NCBI GenBank assembly: GCA_002421685.1
Contig: DISB01000009.1
Span: 62,001-126,000 of the forward strand
DNA length: 64,000 bases
Source: Bacteroidetes bacterium UBA6221
GTDB taxonomy: Bacteria; Bacteroidota; Bacteroidia; Chitinophagales; Chitinophagaceae
Direction of reading: 5' to 3'
Made by a program: the position numbers and the translations under genes. Under the pieces are notes generated by a model, which had not been told where the DNA came from, searched no databases, and saw only the letters and a program-made list of their open reading frames with translations. Positions 18,786-27,731 of the stretch are shown here, one piece after another. Numbering within the stretch: position 1 is the first letter of the stretch; each line of letters opens with the position of its first letter.

Positions 18786-19492
18786 CGGTTTCTATTCACC
18801 AACCCAGTTATTTTCCCTGGTTGGGGTGGTTGCACAAAGTGATACACTCCGATACATTTATATTGATGAATGATGTGCAGTTGACTGACAGTTCTTACCA
18901 GCATCGCAATATCTTTCTTACAAGAGATGGCCAGGAGAAATATCTGAATATAGGTATTAAAAAGAAAGGGTATAAGGACATTTCTCTTAAAGACATAGAA
19001 CTGCTGCCTGTTGTTAAATGGCAGAATGAACACCGCAAATTTTTGCAGGCAAACTACGCAAAACATCCTTATTATAACGAAGTGATGGGCTATGTTGAGC
19101 CTATTTTTACCAACGAATACAATACGCTGGGAGAAGTGTTGAAAGACGTTACGGAAATAGTGTGGCGGTTATTTGATATTAAGACGGCATTGGTTTACCA
19201 GCATGAGTTGGAATACGACAAAGCAGCCAGGAAGGGTGACCTGGTTATAGAATTGGTAAAGGCTGTAAAAGGCAATATTTACCTGAGCGGGCAAGGAGCT
19301 AAAGCATACCAGGACGAAGCTGATTTTGAGAGGAACAATATCCGGTTGGTTTATCAGCAATTTAAACATCCTGAATATACACAATTGAATACGGGTGGGA
19401 ATCCTGGTAATTTTAAGGCGGGTATAAGTTGCCTTGATTTATTGTTCAACGAGGGATTTGATGTGTCAAGAAAAATACTTAATGGCATTTGA
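18782..19492 (+). CDS. WbqC-like family protein
   Basis: Member of the WbqC family (236 residues), recognisable by the N-terminus SIHQPSYFPWLGWLHKV and the conserved DxxQ region MNDVQLTDSSYQHRN. The family is common in O-antigen and capsule loci; its reaction is not established to my knowledge. The start at 18782 gives an ATGA overlap with the deacetylase, and the end overlaps the GNAT start by 11 bases. The overlap chain suggests the three proteins act together. Confidence 0.88.
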   Translation: MTVSIHQPSYFPWLGWLHKVIHSDTFILMNDVQLTDSSYQHRNIFLTRDGQEKYLNIGIKKKGYKDISLKDIELLPVVKWQNEHRKFLQANYAKHPYYNEVMGYVEPIFTNEYNTLGEVLKDVTEIVWRLFDIKTALVYQHELEYDKAARKGDLVIELVKAVKGNIYLSGQGAKAYQDEADFERNNIRLVYQQFKHPEYTQLNTGGNPGNFKAGISCLDLLFNEGFDVSRKILNGI

Positions 19493-20054
19493 TTTCAGGA
19501 ATATAGGCGAAGTAGATACCGGGCGGTTGCTGTTGCGTAAAATAACAAAAGCAGATGTGTCCCATATTTACTCCTTTACATCAAATCCCGTTGGTAAAGA
19601 ATTTTTGTCGTGGGAACCTCATGAAAGTATAGGGAGGACAGCGGCGTTTGTAGATTTTTTATTGACCAGGTACGAATCAGGAGACCCGGTGCAATGGGGC
19701 ATTGAATTGAAAGAAACACAAACGATAATTGGCATAACGGGCTTTGTAGATTATACGGCAGAGCATAATAGAGGTGAGATAGCCTACCTGATGTCTCCGG
19801 ACTATGAAGGCAAAGGATATATGACAGAGGCTAATGGCGCTGTACTGAGATACGGTTTTGAAATAATGCGACTCAATCGTATACAAGCTAAAGCTGAGTT
19901 ATTAAACATTGCGTCTCAAAAAGTAATGGAAAAGATTGGAATGGCAGAGGAAGGGGTGATGAGGCAATACATTTATCAAAAAGGGGCATACAGGGATTAT
20001 AAGCTATATTCAATATTGTCATCTGAATATTACAATGGACGGGAACCTAAATAA
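19482..20054 (+). CDS. GNAT family N-acetyltransferase (RimJ/RimL type)
   Basis: Acyl-CoA-dependent N-acyltransferase of 190 residues. It has the RimJ/RimL-type beginning TGRLLLRKITKAD, the acetyl-CoA region YLMSPDYEGKGYMTEA and the late NIASQKVMEKIGM. ATG 19482 lies inside the end of the WbqC gene. In sugar loci such enzymes acylate amino sugars. Here it may act after the PIG-L deacetylase. Substrate and acyl group unknown. Confidence 0.85.
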   Translation: MAFDFRNIGEVDTGRLLLRKITKADVSHIYSFTSNPVGKEFLSWEPHESIGRTAAFVDFLLTRYESGDPVQWGIELKETQTIIGITGFVDYTAEHNRGEIAYLMSPDYEGKGYMTEANGAVLRYGFEIMRLNRIQAKAELLNIASQKVMEKIGMAEEGVMRQYIYQKGAYRDYKLYSILSSEYYNGREPK

Positions 20055-21114
20055 AGCCGAACACATGTCTATAACGCCGGATACAACACTCCTCGAGGCA
20101 TTGAGTAAAATGGATGCTATAGACAGAAAACTTTTGCTGGTACTAAAAGATAACCTGTTTTTTAGTTTGTTGAGCATTGGTGATATACAGAGAGCGATTA
20201 TCGCAAACCATCCTTTTGATACTCCGGTTAAAAATATACTCAGGAAGAAGGTAGAAGTGGCGCATGTATCAGACTCAAGGCAACAACTCGAAGCCAGGAT
20301 GATATTTCACAGGACTGAGTTTATGCCGGTATTAGACGATGACGGACGTGTTGTAGAAATAATTTTTTGGGAAGATATACAAGAAGCCGGTAAACATTTT
20401 GTAAAACAGGGCCTTGAAGGTGTGCCGGTTATTATCATGGCCGGTGGTAAAGGCACACGGCTGAAGCCTATCACGAATATTATTCCAAAACCTCTTATAC
20501 CATTGGGAGAAAAGCCTATTATAGAATTGATAATAGATAGGTTTCATAAACATGGCGCAAAAGATTTCCTGTTATCCATCAATTACAAAGGTGAAGCCAT
20601 ACGGCGTTTTTTTGATGATATACCTGGTAAGCCTTACAATATTGAATATTTTGAAGAAGAGAAAGCCCTGGGTACTGCGGGCAGTATGTACATGTTGCGT
20701 GATAAGATCAACAGGACATTCTTTGTATCAAACTGCGATATACTAATAGACCAGGATTATAACGAAGTTCTGGATTATCACAATAATAATAACAATGAGC
20801 TGACCATAGTAGCCGCGATAAAGAAATATAGCATACCATATGGCACGCTGCAGACTGCCGAAGATGGGCTGCTGCAGGAGATTAAAGAAAAACCGGAACT
20901 GGTGTACCAGATAAATTCGGGTGTTTATATCCTTGAACCACATCTTATTAAGGAGATTCCTGAAAATGAATTCTATCATATAACGGACCTGATAGAAAAG
21001 ATAATGAACAGGGGCGGTAGAGTAGGCGTATGGCCGGTGAGTGAAAAGTCCTGGTTGGATATAGGTGACTGGAATGAGTACCTGGAGAGTATGAAATTTA
21101 TGAATAAAAAATAG
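20035..21114 (+). CDS. Sugar-phosphate nucleotidyltransferase with N-terminal CBS pair (PtmE-like)
   Basis: Protein of 359 residues. A CBS-domain pair (about 10-125) is followed by an NTP_transferase domain with AGGKGTRLKPITNIIPKPL near residue 139. The architecture is that of Campylobacter PtmE, which makes GDP-glucosamine for legionaminic acid, and of mannose-1-phosphate guanylyltransferase-like proteins. It stands directly before the amidotransferase cassette, so it may activate the sugar modified there; whether the nucleotide is GDP or UDP is open. ATG 20035 overlaps the GNAT gene by 20 bases; ATG 20065 is an alternative. Confidence 0.85.
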   Translation: MDGNLNKAEHMSITPDTTLLEALSKMDAIDRKLLLVLKDNLFFSLLSIGDIQRAIIANHPFDTPVKNILRKKVEVAHVSDSRQQLEARMIFHRTEFMPVLDDDGRVVEIIFWEDIQEAGKHFVKQGLEGVPVIIMAGGKGTRLKPITNIIPKPLIPLGEKPIIELIIDRFHKHGAKDFLLSINYKGEAIRRFFDDIPGKPYNIEYFEEEKALGTAGSMYMLRDKINRTFFVSNCDILIDQDYNEVLDYHNNNNNELTIVAAIKKYSIPYGTLQTAEDGLLQEIKEKPELVYQINSGVYILEPHLIKEIPENEFYHITDLIEKIMNRGGRVGVWPVSEKSWLDIGDWNEYLESMKFMNKK

Positions 21115-21130
21115 AATCGAAAAAGATACT

Positions 21131-22261
21131 ATGTATAGACAATGTGCTGTTTCGGTAATGGACAATATAGCTGATCCCGATATCACTTTCGATGAAAAGG
21201 GTATTTGCAACTATTATTATGAATTCCAGAAGGCCTACGCTGCAGGGGTACATACAGGTAAGGAAGGCGCCGGAATGTTGGCAGGGATAGTTGAAAAAAT
21301 AAAACAGGAGGGGAAAAATAAACCCTACGATTGTATTATGGGTCTTAGCGGTGGAGTAGATAGTACCTATGTGGCCTACATCGCAAAACAACATGGCCTT
21401 CGCCCGCTGGCAGTGCATTTCGACAATGGCTGGAATAGTGAGTTGGCGGTAAAGAATATTGAAAACATAGTTCAAAAACTAGGGATTGACCTGCATACTT
21501 TCGTAATTAACTGGGAAGAATTCAGGGATTTGCAGATAGCCTATTTAAAGGCATCTGTTATTGATATCGAGGCAATTACCGACCATGCTATCTTTGCCAC
21601 CTTGTACAGGCTCGCAGGTGAGAAGGACATAAAATATATCCTTAGCGGTACAAACATTCAAACAGAAAATACGCTGCCTAAAAGCTGGATTCACCCCAAG
21701 TCAGACCATGTTAATATCAAATCGATACATAAAAAGTATGGCACCGTTCCGTTGAAGACCTTTCCGTTCATGAATGCTAAAGTAAAACGGTATTACGTCG
21801 GAGTTAAGGGCGTTACGTCCATATCGGTTTTGAATTATATGGAATATAACAAGGCAAAGGTGAAAGAAACCATTCAAAGGGAACTGGGGTGGAGAGACTA
21901 CGGAGGCAAACACTACGAGAGTGTTTGGACACGTTTTTACCAGGGGTATATTCTGCCAAGAAAGTTTAAAGTAGATAAGCGAAAGGCACATCTGAGTGAC
22001 CTGATTTTCAGCAAGCAGATAACTAAAGAAGTGGCTTTACAGGAACTTGCTAAACCCATATACGATGAGCAGGTGTTTAAGGAAGATTATGAATTCGTTT
22101 TAAAGAAGCTTGGGTTTACCCGTGCTGAATTTGAGGAGATAATGGATAAGCCACCTGTCAGTCACTACGCATACGACTACGAAATGTCTGTGGATACAAG
22201 ATATCCCTTGTTAGCGCCGGTAAAATACATTTACAGAAAAATTTTTCCGGTAAAGAAATGA
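21131..22261 (+). CDS. N-acetyl sugar amidotransferase (WbpG/PseA family)
   Basis: PP-loop ATP pyrophosphatase of 376 residues (GLSGGVDST at 71-79) that with HisH- and HisF-like partners turns an N-acetyl group into an acetamidino group, as in Pseudomonas WbpG. Family members usually open with two Cys-x2-Cys pairs; here only Cys5 and Cys26 remain, with Val and Tyr at the expected partner positions. The stop overlaps the hisH-like start (ATGA), so the two are translationally coupled. The product is probably an amidinated sugar nucleotide or glycan unit. Confidence 0.9.
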   Translation: MYRQCAVSVMDNIADPDITFDEKGICNYYYEFQKAYAAGVHTGKEGAGMLAGIVEKIKQEGKNKPYDCIMGLSGGVDSTYVAYIAKQHGLRPLAVHFDNGWNSELAVKNIENIVQKLGIDLHTFVINWEEFRDLQIAYLKASVIDIEAITDHAIFATLYRLAGEKDIKYILSGTNIQTENTLPKSWIHPKSDHVNIKSIHKKYGTVPLKTFPFMNAKVKRYYVGVKGVTSISVLNYMEYNKAKVKETIQRELGWRDYGGKHYESVWTRFYQGYILPRKFKVDKRKAHLSDLIFSKQITKEVALQELAKPIYDEQVFKEDYEFVLKKLGFTRAEFEEIMDKPPVSHYAYDYEMSVDTRYPLLAPVKYIYRKIFPVKK

Positions 22262-22875
22262 TTGCCATAATTAACTACGGTTTGGGAAACCTAACTTCCA
22301 TAGGGAATATGTTCAGGCGGTTGGGCATTGACGCCGTAATTACTGATAATAGGCAGGATATAAAGGATGCATCCAAATTATTGCTTCCCGGTGTGGGGCA
22401 TTTTAAAAAAGGAATGGCAAATCTGCATGAATCGGGTTTGACAGATGTGCTGAACCGTGAAGTAACTGAAAAGGGTAAGCCGATATTGGGAATTTGCCTG
22501 GGTGCGCAATTAATGACTAAACATAGCGAGGAAGGCGACGTGGATGGGTTGGGCTGGATTGACGCAGTAACGGTGCGCTTTGATAAAGAAAAATTGAACG
22601 ACCTGCCAATACCACATATGGGTTGGTCAGATATAAGTTTGAGCAATAACTGTGAATTGTGGGAAGGCCTACCCGCCTACCCCAGATTTTATTTTGTTCA
22701 TGCATATCATTTTCTTTTTGATGATAAAAGCGAAGTAACCGCAACATCCCGGTATGGTTACGATTTTGCCTGTGCTTTCAGGAAGCATAATGTTTTTGGT
22801 GCACAGTTTCATCCTGAAAAAAGCCACAAATTTGGTATGAAAGTGTTGGAGAACTTCAGCAAAATTCAAGATTAA
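22258..22875 (+). CDS. hisH: HisH-like glutamine amidotransferase of the sugar amidination system
   Basis: Class I glutaminase of 205 residues with nucleophile Cys80 in GICLGAQ and the His-Glu pair in QFHPEKSH, so it should release ammonia from glutamine. It is a paralogue of the histidine-pathway HisH. The position between a WbpG-like protein and a HisF paralogue, with no other his gene near, assigns it to sugar amidination (HisH2), not histidine synthesis. The start overlaps the upstream stop. Confidence 0.92.
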   Translation: MIAIINYGLGNLTSIGNMFRRLGIDAVITDNRQDIKDASKLLLPGVGHFKKGMANLHESGLTDVLNREVTEKGKPILGICLGAQLMTKHSEEGDVDGLGWIDAVTVRFDKEKLNDLPIPHMGWSDISLSNNCELWEGLPAYPRFYFVHAYHFLFDDKSEVTATSRYGYDFACAFRKHNVFGAQFHPEKSHKFGMKVLENFSKIQD

Positions 22876-22881
22876 TTAATT

Positions 22882-23631
22882 GTGAGAAGAATTAGAGTAA
22901 TGCCGGTACTGCTGCTGAAGAATGGAGGCTTGTATAAAACAGTGAAGTTTAAGAATGCAACCTACATAGGCGACCCTATAAACGCAGTTAAGATTTTCAA
23001 TGAAAAAGAAGCCGATGAGTTAGTGCTGCTTGACTATAATGCAACAACAGACGGGCGAGGCATTGATTATAAAAAGATAAGCGAAATTGCAGGTGAAGCT
23101 TTTATGCCCATGGCATATGGCGGAGGAATAAAAAACCTGGATGATGCAAAGCGTGTCTTTGATTGTGGCTACGAAAAAGTAGTGTTGAACTCTATACTGT
23201 ACATTAACCTGAAGTTGATAGAAGAGATTGCAGGCATTTATGGTGCCCAGGCTGTCGTAGGATGTGTGGATTTTAAGAAAAACTTGTTTGGCAAAAAGAA
23301 AACATATAGTGCGTCGGGCACCAAGGCTACCGGTCATGAACCGTCTGAGTGGGCTGTAACACTGGAAAAGGCAGGCATAGGAGAGATTATGATCAATAGT
23401 ATAGATCGGGACGGCACATGGGATGGCTATGATGAAGATATGATAATCGCTATTTCAGAAAAAATAAACGTACCACTTATAGTATGTGGCGGAGCAGGGT
23501 CGGTAGAACATATGAAAGCCGCTGTGATAGCCGGAGCTTCTGCAGTAGCTGCAGGTAGTATGTTTGTGTATCAAAAAAAAGGCAAAGGCGTACTCATCAG
23601 CTTTCCGGCAGAAGTTATCTATCATGACTAA
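22882..23631 (+). CDS. hisF: HisF-like cyclase paralogue of the sugar amidination system
   Basis: TIM-barrel protein of 249 residues with a GTG start. It matches HisF along its length (AYGGGIKNLDDAK, SIDRDGTWDGYD). The catalytic Asp11 of histidine-pathway HisF is replaced by Leu (MPVLLLKNGG), while Asp130 (GCVD) is kept. This fits the HisF2 type found with WbpG, where the barrel is thought mainly to pass ammonia from HisH to the amidotransferase. It should not be annotated as a histidine enzyme. Confidence 0.91.
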   Translation: MRRIRVMPVLLLKNGGLYKTVKFKNATYIGDPINAVKIFNEKEADELVLLDYNATTDGRGIDYKKISEIAGEAFMPMAYGGGIKNLDDAKRVFDCGYEKVVLNSILYINLKLIEEIAGIYGAQAVVGCVDFKKNLFGKKKTYSASGTKATGHEPSEWAVTLEKAGIGEIMINSIDRDGTWDGYDEDMIIAISEKINVPLIVCGGAGSVEHMKAAVIAGASAVAAGSMFVYQKKGKGVLISFPAEVIYHD

Positions 23632-25162
23632 TATCGGTAAGAACGAAAATAGAATACACGCATATGCTTTACCCGCATTGTTAGTATTGTTCTTTGGTAT
23701 TTATTTTTTCAACCTCTTTGGCGAAAAGTTATTTTATTATAGCAATGGGTTAGGGATAGACGGTGGGGTTTATGGTCGTATGCTGAGAGGCCTCCCTCAA
23801 AGTTTGTATGACGGAACGATAGAACCCTATTGGTATCAGAAGTTTTTTCCTGTAATTATTGCACGGGGAGTATTGGAGTTATCCGGACTGCACATTGACA
23901 ATCCATTGATAGTGAAAGCCTACATGCTGATAAATGCAGGATGTATAACGGGTTCAGTGCTGCTGTATTTTATGATTGCTAAAAAGTTAAAGTTCTCTTT
24001 GTCTAAAAGCGCAATTGGTTTCCTGCTACTGTTCTTCAATTTCGGTTTACTAAAATTCGCGCCTTATGAACCATTATTGAATGACAGCGTAGCTCTTTTA
24101 CTGTCATTTATATTGTTGTATTGCTACCTGGCTGATAATTGGAAATTAGGTTTTTTTGTCAGTTTATTCGGCCTGTTTACATTTCCTTTAGTTATATGGC
24201 TTACTGCTGCTATATTGTTTTCTTTCAAAAAAGCACATAAAACGCCGGCTACGTTGAGCATGCCTTTGAGAATTATTGCTCTTTGCCTTGCCTTGTTTCC
24301 TGCCGTAATTACCGCTTACAATTACTTTTTCAATTTTGAACGATTCGATTTCTATTCTTATTATGGACTGGCTGTTATTTCATTGGATAGTGTTACCGGT
24401 GCAGTATTGTTAGTGCTTAGTTTGTTAGCAGTGTCTTGGTTCCTTTTTCAGGGATTTAATATGCTATTCAGATTGATAAATGTAAATAATATTCTACAAC
24501 ATATATATTGGAACAGGTTAATATTGTTTGTAGGCCAATATGCGCTATTAAAGGTCATTCTGCATTTATTTACAAACAATGAATTTAACCAGGGAAGAAC
24601 ATCTTTTCATTTTATTGAGAATATCAGTTACCAATCGCTTGTTTATCCTTTCGGCTTCCTGATTTCCCATTTTATGTTTTTTGGAAGCATTGTTTTGCTT
24701 TTTTGTTTTGGTGCCCGGCAATACCTCAACCGTATTTCGATACAAGACAACAGCATATTTCTTTTAATGCTTTTCAATTTCTTTTTCCTGATAAGCACCG
24801 AGTCCCGAGAGTTCATTTATTTGCTGCCATTTGTAGGTTATATAGTTTTACAAAATATCAACGAGAAGATTGTGAACAACAGTATTTTCCTGTCGCTGAT
24901 ATTTATTGTTAATCTAACTGTTTCACTGTTTTGGTTTAAGATAAATGTCCCGGGGATATATGAACCGGTTGAAAATAAGCTTGTATTTCCCTGGCAACGG
25001 TTCTATATGATATTGGGGCCCTGGAGAAATACTGAAATGTTTACATTATTTGGAATGCTAACATTATTGTGTGCTGCTTTAATATGGTATCAAATAAAAA
25101 GAACTAATACTGCACTGGTAAAACAATTGCCAGGTAATACACTTGATTATGAACAAAAGTAA
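23624..25162 (+). CDS. Polytopic membrane protein, possible GT-C type transferase
   Basis: Very hydrophobic protein of about 512 residues with roughly ten or more membrane segments. The start at ATG 23624 overlaps the hisF-like gene by 8 bases; an earlier in-frame ATG lies inside that gene. A short acidic loop (GLGIDGGVYGRML) after the first membrane segment resembles the Asp-containing first loop of GT-C glycosyltransferases, which use lipid-linked sugars. I do not recognise the family with certainty; a flippase or a second polymerase is possible. The size suits any of these. Confidence 0.6.
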   Translation: MTNIGKNENRIHAYALPALLVLFFGIYFFNLFGEKLFYYSNGLGIDGGVYGRMLRGLPQSLYDGTIEPYWYQKFFPVIIARGVLELSGLHIDNPLIVKAYMLINAGCITGSVLLYFMIAKKLKFSLSKSAIGFLLLFFNFGLLKFAPYEPLLNDSVALLLSFILLYCYLADNWKLGFFVSLFGLFTFPLVIWLTAAILFSFKKAHKTPATLSMPLRIIALCLALFPAVITAYNYFFNFERFDFYSYYGLAVISLDSVTGAVLLVLSLLAVSWFLFQGFNMLFRLINVNNILQHIYWNRLILFVGQYALLKVILHLFTNNEFNQGRTSFHFIENISYQSLVYPFGFLISHFMFFGSIVLLFCFGARQYLNRISIQDNSIFLLMLFNFFFLISTESREFIYLLPFVGYIVLQNINEKIVNNSIFLSLIFIVNLTVSLFWFKINVPGIYEPVENKLVFPWQRFYMILGPWRNTEMFTLFGMLTLLCAALIWYQIKRTNTALVKQLPGNTLDYEQK

Positions 25163-26162
25163 TTTACGTTTTGCTTTGATCGGTTGTGGCAGAATTGCCA
25201 ATCGTCATGCGGAGCATATTAACAACCAGGCAACACTCGTTGCTGTTTGTGACATCGATAAAGACAAAGCGGACACTATAGCGAAGCAATATGGTGCCCG
25301 TGCGTATTACGATATCAATGAATTGTTACGTGCGGAAAGGGATATTGATGTTGCATCGATTTGTACCCCCAACGGGTTGCACGCACAGCATAGCATATTG
25401 GCCCTCCGTTCGGGTTTTCATGTCCTGTGCGAAAAGCCATTAGCTACCAACGTACACGACTGTGGTGAGATGATCAAAACTGCCGAGCGATACAACAGAA
25501 GGTTATTTGCTATTAAGCAAAACAGGTTTAATCCTCCGGTAGCTGCTGTAAAAACAGCCATTGACGAAGGAAAACTGGGAAAAATATACAGCGTACAGCT
25601 AAGTTGTTTCTGGAACCGCAACCCTCAATACTATGAGAATTCATGGAAGGGAACCAAAGATATGGATGGGGGGACTCTTTACACCCAGTTCTCTCATTTT
25701 ATTGATTTGCTCTATTGGTTGATAGGTGATGTTAAATCGGCTAAAGCTTTTATGGAGAACTACGATCATAAGGGAATAATAGAATTTGAAGATACAGGTG
25801 TGGTAATCCTGGAATTTTACAACGGCGCGATTGGCACAGTCAACTATACCGTCAACAGCTACGGTAAGAACATGGAAGGCTCACTCACAATATTTGGCGA
25901 AAAAGGTACTGTGAAAATCGGGGGCCAATACCTGAACGAAATGGAGTATCAAAATATTGAAGGATATAAGATAGAGAACCTGCCCGAAGGGAATAAGGCT
26001 AACAGCTATGGCACCTACCAGGGTTCTATGTCCAATCACGACCATGTTTACGAAAACCTGATAGACGTGCTTAGCAATAACGGAACCATATCCACCAGTG
26101 CATTTGAAGGATTGAAAACAGTGGAAATAATTGACAAAATATATTCGTCAGCAAACAAATAA
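25149..26162 (+). CDS. Gfo/Idh/MocA oxidoreductase, WbpB/WlbA-like
   Basis: NAD-dependent sugar dehydrogenase of 337 residues with IGCGRIANRHAEHI for the dinucleotide, CEKPLATN with the family Lys, and IKQNRFNPPV as in WlbA/WbpB. Those enzymes oxidise C3 of UDP-GlcNAc-uronate, giving the 3-keto substrate for the aminotransferase. With the acetyltransferase and aminotransferase that follow, it completes a B-D-E set for a 2,3-diamino sugar. ATG 25149 is used rather than TTG 25143; it overlaps the previous gene by 14 bases. Confidence 0.88.
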   Translation: MNKSNLRFALIGCGRIANRHAEHINNQATLVAVCDIDKDKADTIAKQYGARAYYDINELLRAERDIDVASICTPNGLHAQHSILALRSGFHVLCEKPLATNVHDCGEMIKTAERYNRRLFAIKQNRFNPPVAAVKTAIDEGKLGKIYSVQLSCFWNRNPQYYENSWKGTKDMDGGTLYTQFSHFIDLLYWLIGDVKSAKAFMENYDHKGIIEFEDTGVVILEFYNGAIGTVNYTVNSYGKNMEGSLTIFGEKGTVKIGGQYLNEMEYQNIEGYKIENLPEGNKANSYGTYQGSMSNHDHVYENLIDVLSNNGTISTSAFEGLKTVEIIDKIYSSANK

Positions 26163-26163
26163 C

Positions 26164-26622
26164 ATGGGAACACCAACATTGTACCAGTCAAAAATTGTAA
26201 ATGCGGAGTTTGGCGAGAATGTAAAAATCGTAGAACCGGTTAATATCTATGGCTGCAAATTAGGCAACAATTGCTTCGTAGGGCCATTTGTGGAAATTCA
26301 AAAGGATGTGACGATTGGTAATAACACGAAAGTTCAATCTCACGCTTTTGTTTGCGAACTGGTAACAATCGGTAATGATTGTTTTATTGGGCACGGAGTG
26401 ATGTTTATTAACGACCTGTTTCAGAATGGCGGACCGGCTCGCGGCAATAAGGACCTTTGGAAATCTACGCGCATAGGCAATAATGTGTCAATTGGCTCTA
26501 ATGCCACTATTCTCCCTGTCGAGATTTGCGACAACGTAGTGATAGGTGCAGGGGCAGTAGTAACAAAAAATATTACAGAAGCGGGAGTCTATGCAGGCAA
26601 TCCCGCCAGGAAAATCAAATAG
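26164..26622 (+). CDS. Sugar N-acetyltransferase, WbpD/WlbB-like
   Basis: Left-handed beta-helix acetyltransferase of 152 residues, built of hexapeptide repeats and ending GVYAGNPARKI. It closely follows the WbpD/WlbB pattern (FVGPFVEIQKDVTIG, GHGVMFINDLF), the enzyme that acetylates the 3-amino group made by WbpE/WlbC. ATG 26164 starts right after the oxidoreductase stop. Its place between WbpB- and WbpE-like genes supports the role. Confidence 0.9.
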   Translation: MGTPTLYQSKIVNAEFGENVKIVEPVNIYGCKLGNNCFVGPFVEIQKDVTIGNNTKVQSHAFVCELVTIGNDCFIGHGVMFINDLFQNGGPARGNKDLWKSTRIGNNVSIGSNATILPVEICDNVVIGAGAVVTKNITEAGVYAGNPARKIK

Positions 26623-26626
26623 CACA

Positions 26627-27730
26627 ATGCAAATACCATTTGTTGATTTAAAAGCACAATACCAGGATATAAAAATTGATATAGATAATGCGATTAACGA
26701 CGTTATATCAAAGACTGCGTTTATCGGGGGTGAATATGTAAAGGAATTTGAAAGGAAATTTGGTAACCTCTATGGTGTAAAGCATGTTATCAGTTGCGGT
26801 AACGGCACAGATTCTCTCTATATCATCATGAAGATGCTCGGCATCGGTCATGGAGATGAAGTGATAACCGCTGCTAACAGTTGGATATCCAGCTCGGAAA
26901 CTATTTCGCAAACGGGTGCGAAGCCTGTCTTTACGGACCCCGATGAAGCGTACCTGAGTATGAGTGCAGAGGCTGTTGCCAAAGCTATTACATCAGCTAC
27001 CAAAGCTGTTATTGTTGTGCACCTGCACGGGCAAATGTGCGATATGGATGGTATTCAGCAGGTATGTGCTGCAAAAGGTATTCATGTCATCGAAGATTGC
27101 GCTCAATCGCATTTTTCAGAATATAATGGAAGACGTGCCGGTACTATGGGTATTGCGGGTAGTTTCAGTTTCTATCCCGGAAAGAACCTTGGCGCGTACG
27201 GAGATGCAGGTTGTATTATTACAAATGATGATGCTCTTGCCGAAAAATGCAGGATGTATGCAAACCACGGGGCGTTGAAAAAACATCATCACCAAATAGA
27301 AGGCATCAATAGCCGCATGGATGGATTACAGGCCGCAATATTGTCTGCGAAGCTTCCTCATATTCTCAAATGGACTAAGCAGAGAATAGCTAATGCTGCG
27401 TTGTACAATAAGTATTTGAATAATATTGACGAAATTATTCTTCCTGTTGTGCGTCCCGGTTCCAGCCATACTTTCCATTTATATATGATACGAGCTCAAC
27501 GGAGAGATGAATTGCAAACCCATTTAAAACAACACGGTATCGAAACCGCGGTTCATTATCCCGCGGCTTTGCCCAATTTGCCGGCCTACAAATATCTCGG
27601 ATTGTCCGGCGCGGATTTCCCTTTTGCTACGCAACTGCAAAGTGAAATACTTTCATTGCCCATGTATCCTGAACTGACAGACGACAGCATTCAGTATATT
27701 GCAGGTTGTATCCGTTCTTTTTACCGGTAA
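26627..27730 (+). CDS. DegT/DnrJ/EryC1 PLP aminotransferase, WbpE/WlbC-like
   Basis: Sugar aminotransferase of 367 residues. N-terminal IPFVDLKAQYQDI, the PLP-pocket EDCAQSHF and the catalytic Lys in SFSFYPGKNLGAYGDAG are those of the family. It should transfer an amino group to the 3-keto sugar produced by the WbpB-like enzyme. The start at ATG 26627, four bases after the acetyltransferase stop, matches family N-termini. Confidence 0.92.
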   Translation: MQIPFVDLKAQYQDIKIDIDNAINDVISKTAFIGGEYVKEFERKFGNLYGVKHVISCGNGTDSLYIIMKMLGIGHGDEVITAANSWISSSETISQTGAKPVFTDPDEAYLSMSAEAVAKAITSATKAVIVVHLHGQMCDMDGIQQVCAAKGIHVIEDCAQSHFSEYNGRRAGTMGIAGSFSFYPGKNLGAYGDAGCIITNDDALAEKCRMYANHGALKKHHHQIEGINSRMDGLQAAILSAKLPHILKWTKQRIANAALYNKYLNNIDEIILPVVRPGSSHTFHLYMIRAQRRDELQTHLKQHGIETAVHYPAALPNLPAYKYLGLSGADFPFATQLQSEILSLPMYPELTDDSIQYIAGCIRSFYR

Positions 27731-27731
27731 G

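Noticed and set aside
22258..23631. HisH and HisF as part of histidine biosynthesis
   Set aside because: No other his gene is near, HisF lacks Asp11, and the upstream neighbour is a WbpG-type sugar amidotransferase.
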